5,677 bases of DNA from Lachnospiraceae bacterium UBA6452 (GCA_002441865.1 DJNY01000057.1:1-5677), one strand, 5' to 3'. Counted from the first letter of the stretch, positions 1-5,568 are shown. Translations and numbers: made by a program. The notes: generated from the letters alone by a model not told the origin.

Positions 1-131
1 CTGAAATTCTTCGCCTTTGCACGCAGGGAGAATGTTTCGCCGCCGATATAAACCGCATCCGCGCCAAATATAACTGCTGTTTTTAATACCTCCAGGCTGC
101 TTGCCGGAATCAATAATTCTGGTCTTTTCAT
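1..131 (-). CDS. trhP: U32 peptidase-family protein, likely tRNA hydroxylation protein TrhP (5' part only)
   Basis: Only the first 43 codons are in the window; the gene runs off the left edge. The start ATG is at 131-129, one base after the stop of the methyltransferase gene. Its Shine-Dalgarno sequence (AAGAAGGAA) lies inside the last codons of that gene, so translation is probably coupled. The N-terminus has the typical U32 pattern: KRPELLIPASSLEVLK (residues 2-17), then FGADAVYIGG (22-31) and LRAKAKNF (36-43). Known family facts: E. coli YegQ (TrhP) and B. subtilis YrrN/YrrO are needed for prephenate-dependent 5-hydroxylation of uridine 34 in some tRNAs. The neighbouring TrmR-like gene supports that role over a protease or a ubiquinone-pathway U32 protein. 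Family assignment is sure; the exact substrate is inferred from context. Confidence 0.85.
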   Translation of the reverse strand, partial: MKRPELLIPASSLEVLKTAVIFGADAVYIGGETFSLRAKAKNF

Positions 132-132
132 C

Positions 133-777
133 TTACATTTCCTTCTTTACCGAGAGCGCGATCCCATCTCCGAGTGGTATGATGGATGTCACAAGCGCCT
201 CGTTATTTTTCAGTTCATATAAATATTCCCGCATTCTCGTATGGATCGTACGGTTTCTTCTTGTTACCGCATAGCGGGACTGGATGATATCCCCGTCCTG
301 CAGCACATTATCAGATAACAGCACACCGCCCGGTGCCAATAGCCTTAGCACATCCGGCATAAAATGGATATACTGTCCTTTTGCCGCATCCATAAAGATC
401 ATGTCATAAGTTCCCGTAAGTTCTGCCAGGATCTCTGTGGCATCACCTTCCAGAAGTGTGATCCGTCCGTCTCCGTGCTTCTCAAAATTTGCCCTGGCAA
501 CCGGTATTCTTTTCTCATATTTCTCGATCGTTGTGATCCGCCCGTCCGCCGGCATAAATTCCTTCATCAGTAATGCAGAAAAACCGATAGCAGTTCCCAC
601 TTCCAGGATCTGCTTCGGTTTGTTCATCTTAAGCAGCGTTTTCAGAAAACTCTGCATTTCTTTTCGTATGATCGGTACTTCCGTCTGCAGCGCATACTGT
701 TCCAGTTCTTCCAGATACGGCGGAAGCTCTTTCTCCAGTGAATTGATATAATCCACATATCTCTGATCTACTATCAT
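133..777 (-). CDS. trmR: SAM-dependent O-methyltransferase, likely tRNA 5-hydroxyuridine methyltransferase TrmR
   Basis: A 214-residue class I methyltransferase of the YrrM/COG4122 (catechol O-methyltransferase-like) family, full length for the family. The SAM-binding motif EVGTAIGFSAL is at residues 59-69, an acidic IEK at 84-86, GDA at 111-113, and MDAAKGQY at 129-136. Asp130, Asp156 and Asn157 (SDN) are the expected metal ligands. In B. subtilis the orthologous gene yrrM (trmR) methylates 5-hydroxyuridine 34 to 5-methoxyuridine in tRNA, and yrrM sits before the U32 genes yrrN/yrrO as here. The start overlaps the stop of the MltG-like gene (ATGA), with a GAGG site at 788-785 inside that gene. 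The function is assigned from family plus gene order; a small-molecule substrate is possible but less likely. Confidence 0.85.
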   Translation of the reverse strand: MIVDQRYVDYINSLEKELPPYLEELEQYALQTEVPIIRKEMQSFLKTLLKMNKPKQILEVGTAIGFSALLMKEFMPADGRITTIEKYEKRIPVARANFEKHGDGRITLLEGDATEILAELTGTYDMIFMDAAKGQYIHFMPDVLRLLAPGGVLLSDNVLQDGDIIQSRYAVTRRNRTIHTRMREYLYELKNNEALVTSIIPLGDGIALSVKKEM

Positions 778-1283
778 TGCACATCCTCACTGTCTGTTTC
801 CGCAGGCTGTGTATCCGTTTCTGCAGATGCATCATCCGTACCGCCTGTGGCATCGTCCGTTGTATTGGTTGTCTCTGTATCAGTTGTCTGTGCATCCTCA
901 GATTCTTTGTCACCGGAAGGCGCATTTGCCGACATTTCCGCCAGCATCTTATCAGCCGTCATAGATGTATTCAGGGTATAAACACCCGGCTGGATCTTGC
1001 CGTGATATTCCGACAGCATTTCCTGCAGAAAAAATACTCTCGCATCATCTATCAGCCCTCTGTTTTCCAGAGTCCTCGCAACATCCATTGTGCTGTCCTC
1101 TGTATCTACTGCGATCGTGATATCCCTGCCCGGCTCCGCTTCCTTTGCCACATCCGCAAATACCATATAGCCCAGATGATAGGAATACATGGCAAGTCTG
1201 TATACCACCAGTATAATGATGATAGACAGTACCAGACGGAATATCATATTAAAAACTGCTCCAGTCACTTGCTTTGCTTTCAT
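774..1283 (-). CDS. Membrane-anchored MltG-like protein lacking the transglycosylase catalytic domain
   Basis: A 169-residue protein with a short basic N-terminus, one hydrophobic segment at about residues 10-31, and a LysM-like MltG/YceG N-terminal subdomain at about 54-118. The key stretch is VARTLENRGLIDDARVFF (68-85), followed by the IQPGVYTLNTSMTADKML region (97-114), which MltG proteins normally have just before the catalytic fold. The chain then turns into a Thr/Asp/Glu-rich, probably disordered tail (about 122-169) and stops. Full MltG proteins are roughly twice this length and carry a catalytic Glu in the missing domain, so cleavage of nascent glycan strands is not expected. It occupies the position of yrrL (mltG) in B. 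subtilis. I chose the ATG at 1283 because GGAGGAA (1299-1293) precedes it; an ATG at 1310 would put the start inside a perfect hairpin and has no Shine-Dalgarno site. The role is unknown; scaffold or peptidoglycan sensing is a guess. Confidence 0.75.
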   Translation of the reverse strand: MKAKQVTGAVFNMIFRLVLSIIIILVVYRLAMYSYHLGYMVFADVAKEAEPGRDITIAVDTEDSTMDVARTLENRGLIDDARVFFLQEMLSEYHGKIQPGVYTLNTSMTADKMLAEMSANAPSGDKESEDAQTTDTETTNTTDDATGGTDDASAETDTQPAETDSEDVQ

Positions 1284-1300
1284 TACAGTTTCTTCCTCCG

Positions 1301-1325
1301 TATCATGCATCTGCGATGCATGATA
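1301..1325 (-). repeat. Perfect 11-bp inverted repeat (hairpin) next to a ribosome binding site
   Basis: On the plus strand TATCATGCATC (1301-1311) and GATGCATGATA (1315-1325) are exact reverse complements around the 3-base loop TGC. In the mRNA the stem ends one base before the GGAGG (1299-1295) of the MltG-like gene. No T-run follows on either strand, so it is not an intrinsic terminator. It could be an RNA hairpin affecting ribosome access or RNA stability, a protein-binding palindrome, or a short dispersed repeat. Confidence 0.8.
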
Positions 1326-1349
1326 TTATCTGTATCAATAATGTCATAC

Positions 1350-1381
1350 GGATTGTTCCGTGCTGTGCACTCTCACAATCC
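1350..1381 (-). repeat. Interrupted inverted repeat in the ylbF-family/MltG-like gap
   Basis: GGATTGT (1350-1356) pairs with ACAATCC (1375-1381), and inside them GTGC (1360-1363) pairs with GCAC (1367-1370) around the loop TGT. The internal loop is 3 against 4 bases. No T-run follows, so it does not look like a terminator. It lies 24 bases upstream, in the direction of transcription, of the perfect hairpin. The rest of the gap (1284-1427) holds no ORF and no promoter that I can support. Confidence 0.5.
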
Positions 1382-1427
1382 TGCCCCGCATTCGCATATC
1401 GTGGTTTTTGACTTTTTGCCCCTGACA

Positions 1428-1760
1428 TTATTCAAAATCCTCCGCTACCGCGCACAGCACGCCATCCGATACTTCCTGCACCAGTCGGCAGAGCGCCAGC
1501 TCCGCTGCCAGAAAATCATGTACCAGCGGGATTTCCCGGAACTGCTCGTACTCTCTCTGGAAACAGTCCATTTCATCATACAGATTATCCGGACAGTGCT
1601 TTGTCTGCAGCTCATAATTTTTCATTCTGAACTGATCCAGCTGTCTTTTCAGATCCGGATTTTCTTTTACCTTACTTTTCTGCAGCTGATACTCTTTGTA
1701 TACCTGTGTATTTTTGATCGTCAGAATAAACTGATCCAGTTCCTTTTGTATTTCGAGCAT
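1428..1760 (-). CDS. YlbF/YmcA-family (Com_YlbF, DUF964) protein
   Basis: A 110-residue, strongly helical and charged protein matching the YlbF/YmcA/YheA family. Features are an N-terminal helix (LEIQKELDQFILTIKNT, 2-18), the central motif KSKVKENPDLKRQLDQFR (28-45), and a C-terminal helix with VHDFLAAELALCRLVQEV (80-97). In B. subtilis, YlbF (RicF) and YmcA (RicA) act with YaaT (RicT) in the complex that redirects RNase Y and affects competence, biofilm and sporulation; YheA is a poorly characterised relative. Which subfamily this belongs to cannot be settled by eye. It ends right after the family helices and lacks the longer C-terminal extension of B. subtilis YlbF (149 residues). The start has GGAGG at 1773-1769, eight bases upstream and inside the end of the RNase J gene, so the two are almost surely co-translated. 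Confidence 0.8.
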   Translation of the reverse strand: MLEIQKELDQFILTIKNTQVYKEYQLQKSKVKENPDLKRQLDQFRMKNYELQTKHCPDNLYDEMDCFQREYEQFREIPLVHDFLAAELALCRLVQEVSDGVLCAVAEDFE

Positions 1761-1763
1761 AGC

Positions 1764-3437
1764 CTACACCTCCATGATAATAGGCAGGATCATCGGGCGG
1801 CGTTTTGTCTTTTTCCAAAAATATTCGTTCAGCGCATCTTTCATGGCGTTTTTCATTCTTCCCCAGTCGGAAATATTTCTGTCAATGCAGTCATCCAGCA
1901 CATCTGAGACAATATCCCTTGCGCCGTCCAAAAGCTCGTCGGATTCTCTCACATAGACAAATCCTCTTGAAACGATATCCGGTCCGGAAACCACGACATT
2001 ATTCTCACAGTCAAGTGCCACTACAACGATCAGGATACCATCTTCTGCCAGATGCTGTCTGTCGCGGATGACAATATTGCCGACATCACCGACACCAAGA
2101 CCATCCACAAAGATAGAGCCGACCGGAACCTTACCGGTCACCTTTGCCTCTTCTTCCGAAAGCTCCAGCACATCGCCGGAATGCAGGATAAAAATATGAT
2201 CCTTATCCATACCAAGCTTGTGCACCAGATTTGCCTGCGCTTTCAGATGGCGGTATTCACCATGCACCGGAATGGAATATTTCGGCTGTACCAGTGTATA
2301 GATCAGCTTGATCTCTTCCTGTCGGGCATGACCCGATACATGTGCATCCTCGAAGATAACATCTGCGCCTTTGGCATACAGTTCATTGATCACCTTGGAA
2401 ACCGCTTTTTCATTTCCCGGGATCGGATTAGACGAAAAGATAACCGTATCCAGTGGGCCGATTGAAATCTTCCGGTGCATTCCGGATGCCATACGGGAAA
2501 GAGCAGCCATACTTTCACCCTGGCTTCCCGTTGTGATGATAACCGTTTTCTCGTCCGGATAGTTTTTGAGCTGTTCGATATCGATCAATGTATTATCAGG
2601 AATATTGATATATCCAAGCTTTGTGGCTGTATCAATGATATTGACCATGCTGCGTCCTTCGACAACAACCTTACGTCCGTATTTATAAGCGGAATTGATG
2701 ATCTGCTGCACACGATCCACATTAGATGCAAATGTCGCAATGATCAGTCTTGTATTGGTATGCTCTGAGAAAATATTGTCAAATGTCACACCGACTGTTC
2801 TCTCAGAAGGAGTAAAGCCCGGTCTTTCCGCATTGGTACTGTCACACATCAGTGCCAGTACGCCCTTCTTTCCAAGCTCTGCAAAACGCTGCAGATCAAT
2901 GGAATCCCCGAATACCGGTGTATAGTCCACTTTAAAATCGCCTGTATGCACAACAATTCCCGCCGGTGAATAAATAGCAAGTGCTGCTGCATCCGCAATA
3001 CTGTGATTGGTCTTGATAAATTCTACCCTGAACTGTCCCAGATTGATATGCTGTCCGAATTTAACAACCTTGCGTTTGGTCGCTTTTTCCAGTCCATGCT
3101 CTGTCAGCTTGTTTTCAATAATGCCCATTGTCAGCTTTGTCGCATAGATCGGAACTGGCAGTTCCTTGAGCACATAAGGAAGTGCGCCGATATGATCCTC
3201 ATGTCCATGTGTGATCATAAAGCCTTTTACCTTATCCGCATTTTCCTTCAGATAAGTTACATCCGGGATAACAAGATCGATTCCGAGCATATCATCCTCC
3301 GGAAATGCCAGACCGCAGTCCACCACAATAATACTGTCTTCGTATTCAAAGGCAGTAATATTCAGCCCGATCTGCTCCAGACCTCCAAGCGGTATGATCT
3401 TGAGCTTTGACGGACTTTCTGTTTGTTTCTTATTCAA
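1764..3437 (-). CDS. rnj: Ribonuclease J (metallo-beta-lactamase/beta-CASP RNase)
   Basis: A 557-residue RNase J, the normal length of the family (about 555), acting as 5'-to-3' exonuclease and endonuclease in mRNA decay and RNA maturation in the cytoplasm. Numbered from the TTG start: conserved N-terminus KIIPLGGLEQIG (13-24), zinc-binding HGHEDH (77-82), His145 in TNHSIADA, HTGDFKVD (164-171, Asp167), CDSTNAERPGF (198-208), beta-CASP motifs TTGSQGES (302-309) and HVSGHARQEE (366-375), and PVHGEYRHL (390-398, His392). All catalytic residues I can place are intact, and a C-terminal domain follows. I prefer the TTG at 3437 because GGAGG (3450-3446) lies exactly 8 bases upstream and homology begins just after it. 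An in-frame ATG at 3527 would add 30 non-conserved residues and has no Shine-Dalgarno site. Confidence 0.96.
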   Translation of the reverse strand: MNKKQTESPSKLKIIPLGGLEQIGLNITAFEYEDSIIVVDCGLAFPEDDMLGIDLVIPDVTYLKENADKVKGFMITHGHEDHIGALPYVLKELPVPIYATKLTMGIIENKLTEHGLEKATKRKVVKFGQHINLGQFRVEFIKTNHSIADAAALAIYSPAGIVVHTGDFKVDYTPVFGDSIDLQRFAELGKKGVLALMCDSTNAERPGFTPSERTVGVTFDNIFSEHTNTRLIIATFASNVDRVQQIINSAYKYGRKVVVEGRSMVNIIDTATKLGYINIPDNTLIDIEQLKNYPDEKTVIITTGSQGESMAALSRMASGMHRKISIGPLDTVIFSSNPIPGNEKAVSKVINELYAKGADVIFEDAHVSGHARQEEIKLIYTLVQPKYSIPVHGEYRHLKAQANLVHKLGMDKDHIFILHSGDVLELSEEEAKVTGKVPVGSIFVDGLGVGDVGNIVIRDRQHLAEDGILIVVVALDCENNVVVSGPDIVSRGFVYVRESDELLDGARDIVSDVLDDCIDRNISDWGRMKNAMKDALNEYFWKKTKRRPMILPIIMEV

Positions 3438-3450
3438 TTGTTTTTCCTCC
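3435..3450 (-). promoter_or_regulatory. Ribosome binding site and TTG start of RNase J
   Basis: GGAGG (plus-strand CCTCC at 3446-3450), an 8-base spacer, then TTG (3437-3435). This has the same spacing as the site of the downstream ylbF-family gene and decides the start. The rare TTG may lower initiation efficiency. Confidence 0.85.
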
Positions 3451-3611
3451 ACATTCTTGAAACGCAAAGAAAGTCTCCCGGTAAAAATGCTGCAAATACA
3501 TGCTGCCGGTTCGTCTTTCCCGGTCATGGAACGGCAAGCTTTTCATCCGCAGGATTTTACAGGGTACTCTCTTTGTTTTATTAAATTTACATATATTTTG
3601 TCTGCCGGTTT
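3438..3611 (-). other. 174-base gap upstream of RNase J, no assigned gene
   Basis: This is the longest gap inside the gene cluster. The part next to the DUF1292 gene (about 3560-3600) is AT-rich and could hold a promoter, but I find no well-spaced -35/-10 pair. No hairpin followed by a T-run is present, so no terminator is supported. A 9-base direct repeat (plus-strand CTGCCGGTT) occurs at 3503-3511 and 3602-3610. A 38-codon ORF (3546-3430, minus) overlaps the RNase J start but has no clear ribosome binding site. Confidence 0.5.
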
Positions 3612-3902
3612 TTATTCTTCTCCGTCTTCCACGAATTCAATATCATCCAGCATATTTTCAAAAACTGCTGCTACTGCATCCAGTTCTTTATCGTCTGATA
3701 CAATACGGTAAACACTTTCGTCCCCGTCATTTTCTGTAATGTCTTTTAAGATCAGTGCCTGTGCGTCCCCTTCCGGCTGATCTGTCACAAGCAGATAATC
3801 CACTCCGCCAAGGCGTGTCCGCTCCAACACATAAAACTGTACTTTTTCTTCCTCTGCATCCGGTATGAATTCAACCTTTTCCAGGTTATTTCCATCTGTC
3901 AT
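3612..3902 (-). CDS. DUF1292 family protein (YrzB-like)
   Basis: A 96-residue, very acidic small protein. The family core is visible at about residues 22-52: QFYVLERTRLGGVDYLLVTD, then a variable acidic loop and ALILKD. After that comes YRIVSDDKELDAVAAVFENM and an acidic C-terminus. DUF1292 proteins have no established function; they are typically encoded between ruvX and mltG or near fur in Firmicutes, as here. The start follows the ruvX stop by 8 bases and no good Shine-Dalgarno is visible (GGAAAG is too far upstream), so translation probably depends on coupling to ruvX. Confidence 0.88.
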   Translation of the reverse strand: MTDGNNLEKVEFIPDAEEEKVQFYVLERTRLGGVDYLLVTDQPEGDAQALILKDITENDGDESVYRIVSDDKELDAVAAVFENMLDDIEFVEDGEE

Positions 3903-3910
3903 ACTATCAT

Positions 3911-4342
3911 CTACGCTTTCCGGTTCTGAAGATAATCCAGATACCCTTGTAATATATAAGAAGCTGCTATGGCATCCACATACTCTTTACGGTCTTCCCT
4001 GCGGATCCCCGCTTCCATCATTGTCCTGTCCGCTGCTACAGTTGTGAGTCTTTCATCCCACATGACCACTTCGATCCCGGTCCTGCGGAAAAGAGCATCC
4101 GCAAATGCCCGCGATTTTTCAGCACGCTCACCTTCTGTTGCATTCATATTCTTCGGTAATCCGACTACAAATTTCTCTACTTCATATTGTGCTGCCAGTT
4201 CTTCAATTCTGGCATAGGTCTGTCTCAGTTTGTTTTCAGACTTTCTGCGCACAATCTCCAGACTCTGCGCTGTCAGTCCGAGCGGATCGCTCACAGCAAC
4301 ACCTACTGTCTTTGATCCGAAATCCAAACCCATAATACGCAT
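3911..4342 (-). CDS. ruvX: RuvX/YqgF, putative pre-16S rRNA nuclease
   Basis: A 143-residue protein with the RNase H-like fold of the YqgF family, full length. Visible motifs are [18 protein letters not shown] (5-22) with catalytic Asp7, [20 protein letters not shown] (59-78), [12 protein letters not shown] (95-106) with Glu97, and [18 protein letters not shown] (119-136) with Asp123. The acidic triad is therefore complete. Family knowledge: YqgF takes part in 5'-end maturation of 16S rRNA, and older annotation calls it a Holliday junction resolvase. The start has GAGGA at 4353-4349, six bases upstream, and lies 12 bases after the ireB stop. Confidence 0.95.
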   Translation of the reverse strand: MRIMGLDFGSKTVGVAVSDPLGLTAQSLEIVRRKSENKLRQTYARIEELAAQYEVEKFVVGLPKNMNATEGERAEKSRAFADALFRRTGIEVVMWDERLTTVAADRTMMEAGIRREDRKEYVDAIAASYILQGYLDYLQNRKA

Positions 4343-4354
4343 AGTATATCCTCA

Positions 4355-4618
4355 CTATTTCCAATGATTCGTTCTAATGTACTCTCTGAGCATTTCTTCT
4401 ACCAGTTCATCACGCTCCACTTTCATGATCAGGCTTCTGGCATTTTTATGGCTTGTGATATAGGTCGGATCTCCCGACATGATATAACCGACGATCTGAT
4501 TTACCGGATTGTATCCTTTTTCACTCAAAGCCTCGTATACAGTAGAAAGAACAACCTTCACACCTGTTTCCGGTTCTACTTCCACTTTAAAATATTGTGT
4601 ATTTCCCAAATCCTGCAT
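4355..4618 (-). CDS. ireB: IreB family regulatory phosphoprotein (DUF965)
   Basis: An 87-residue protein with the highly conserved IreB core: YEALSEKGYNPVNQIVGYI (28-46), SGDPTYI (48-54), NARSLIMKVERDELVEEML (59-77). In Enterococcus faecalis IreB is a substrate of the PASTA-domain Ser/Thr kinase IreK, is phosphorylated at Thr4 and Thr7, and influences cephalosporin resistance. Here Thr7 is present but position 4 is Leu. It is the first gene after a clear promoter, with an estimated 5' leader of only about 20 bases. The Shine-Dalgarno (AGGGG, about 8 bases upstream) is weaker than elsewhere in the cluster. Confidence 0.95.
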   Translation of the reverse strand: MQDLGNTQYFKVEVEPETGVKVVLSTVYEALSEKGYNPVNQIVGYIMSGDPTYITSHKNARSLIMKVERDELVEEMLREYIRTNHWK

Positions 4619-4642
4619 TTCATCACGCCCCTGTCTGTTTTT

Positions 4643-4687
4643 GGTATTGTAACCCTTTTTCTGTGTTTTTTCAAGTATTATGTAACC
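4643..4687 (-). repeat. Direct repeat flanking the ireB promoter
   Basis: GGTTACATAATAC (minus, 4687-4675) lies immediately upstream of the -35, and GGTTACAATAC (minus, 4654-4644) covers the -10. The copies share GGTTACA and AATAC, differ by one inserted T, and start 33 bases apart, about three helical turns. This could be a pair of operator half-sites or simply chance in AT-rich DNA. Confidence 0.4.
4646..4674 (-). promoter_or_regulatory. Sigma-A-type promoter of the ireB-ruvX cluster
   Basis: On the minus strand TTGAAA (4674-4669), exactly 17 bases, then TACAAT (4651-4646); each hexamer is 5 of 6 to consensus. The predicted transcription start is near 4639, about 20 bases before the ireB ATG. 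The -35 begins 12 bases after the stop of the upstream gene. No terminator separates the two, so read-through from upstream is also possible. Confidence 0.8.
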
Positions 4688-5568
4688 TACTCCATATGAG
4701 TCTGCTTAAATGAATTCATTTCCGGTTTCAGAAATTCATTCTCTACCGGCTTCTGTGACTGTACGAAGTTTTCAACATCTTTATCGATCACAACTTCTTT
4801 TTTCAGCAGCAGGTTTACCTCATTGAAGATCTTTTTGTATTTCTCGGAAGCAGTGATCGACATGAACAGATCACTGATATTTTTATGTTTGCCGTTTTCG
4901 TAATATTTGATCTCCTTCGTATCAAGGAAATAATAAATCTCATGCACAGACTGCTGGTTCGTCAGCGAATCATAGACTGTTTCATCAATACGGATCGTAC
5001 GGTCTGAGCTTTCTCCGTGGATCACAATGCTGCCTCTCGTGGTAGGATTGATCTCCGAACTGAACGCCAGTCTCGTCAGCTGTTCCTTGATCAGATTGAT
5101 ATAATAATCCACCTGCTGGCGCGAAACTGCCGCAGCCGGGCTCACTGTTTTAGAGCCTGCCTGTTGTACAGCAAGTCCGACACTCACACCGATCTTCATA
5201 ATATAATCGTGCATTGCCTGTCTGTCTTTTACCTGTTTTTCCAGTCTGGCATTCAGAGACGGCAGACCAATGACAAGTACACTCTTTAAAAACTTGTATT
5301 TCAGATCTGTAATTTCCTGCTGTTTCGTCGACATGGTCGAATCGGATAAACTTGCTTTTTTCATGAAATTAAAGGAGTTTTCACCGATACTGATCTCAAA
5401 TGTATTGGCATCTACACGCAGGAGCAGATTGCCATTCTCACTGTTTGTTGTTTCAAGCGGCATTTCAATCTCAAAATCCGCATCTTTCGGAAAATGTTCC
5501 ATGATTGCCTGTGATGTTTCTTTTGCCACACGATCGATCTCTGCGATCTCGTCCTTCGTATATTTCAT
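4687..5568 (-). CDS. Hypothetical protein upstream of ireB
   Basis: A 293-residue protein I do not recognise. It has no signal peptide or convincing membrane segment and looks cytoplasmic. The N-terminal third (about 1-70) alternates acidic helix and likely beta strands (LLLRVDANTFEISIG, 48-62). Residues about 82-137 look helical, with the most hydrophobic stretch KSVLVIGLP (95-103). A later part has likely strands (GSIVIHGESSDRTIRID; EIYYFLDTKEIKYYENGK) followed by a helical KKIFNEVNLLLKKEVV. No cofactor or nucleotide motif is evident. I chose the ATG at 5568, preceded by AAGGTGG at about 10 bases. A GTG at 5646 would add 26 Cys/Gly-rich residues spanning a hairpin and lacks a usable Shine-Dalgarno. 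Long ordered coding on the same strand with good start context argues it is real. Confidence 0.75.
   Translation of the reverse strand: MKYTKDEIAEIDRVAKETSQAIMEHFPKDADFEIEMPLETTNSENGNLLLRVDANTFEISIGENSFNFMKKASLSDSTMSTKQQEITDLKYKFLKSVLVIGLPSLNARLEKQVKDRQAMHDYIMKIGVSVGLAVQQAGSKTVSPAAAVSRQQVDYYINLIKEQLTRLAFSSEINPTTRGSIVIHGESSDRTIRIDETVYDSLTNQQSVHEIYYFLDTKEIKYYENGKHKNISDLFMSITASEKYKKIFNEVNLLLKKEVVIDKDVENFVQSQKPVENEFLKPEMNSFKQTHME

Noticed and set aside
629..925. 98-codon minus-strand frame across the MltG-like/trmR junction
   Set aside because: It lies in another frame of two well-supported genes that already join by an ATGA overlap; composition is Arg/Met/Gln-rich without any motif.
1301..1325. 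Intrinsic terminator after the ylbF-family gene
   Set aside because: The stem is strong but is followed by CGGAGGAAG on the transcribed strand, not a T-run, and a ribosome binding site begins immediately.
777..1907. 376-codon plus-strand open frame
   Set aside because: It lies opposite the MltG-like gene, the ylbF-family gene and the end of RNase J. Its product is rich in Cys, His, Ile and Arg with no family pattern, and no plus-strand ribosome binding site fits. It is a shadow frame.
3003..3410. 135-codon plus-strand frame
   Set aside because: It is antisense to the conserved metallo-beta-lactamase part of RNase J and has no recognisable protein features.
3555..3605. Promoter for RNase J in the AT-rich gap
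   Set aside because: A TAAAAT-like -10 is present, but the only upstream -35-like hexamer is poor and 19 bases away. Not enough to call.
3503..3610. 9-base direct repeat CTGCCGGTT as a mobile-element or attachment footprint
   Set aside because: The copies are short, with no transposase, terminal inverted repeats or other insertion signature between them. Chance is a sufficient explanation.
4364..4699. 111-codon plus-strand frame antisense to ireB
   Set aside because: It is opposite a highly conserved gene and its promoter; the apparent protein is Phe/Ile/His-rich and has no start context.
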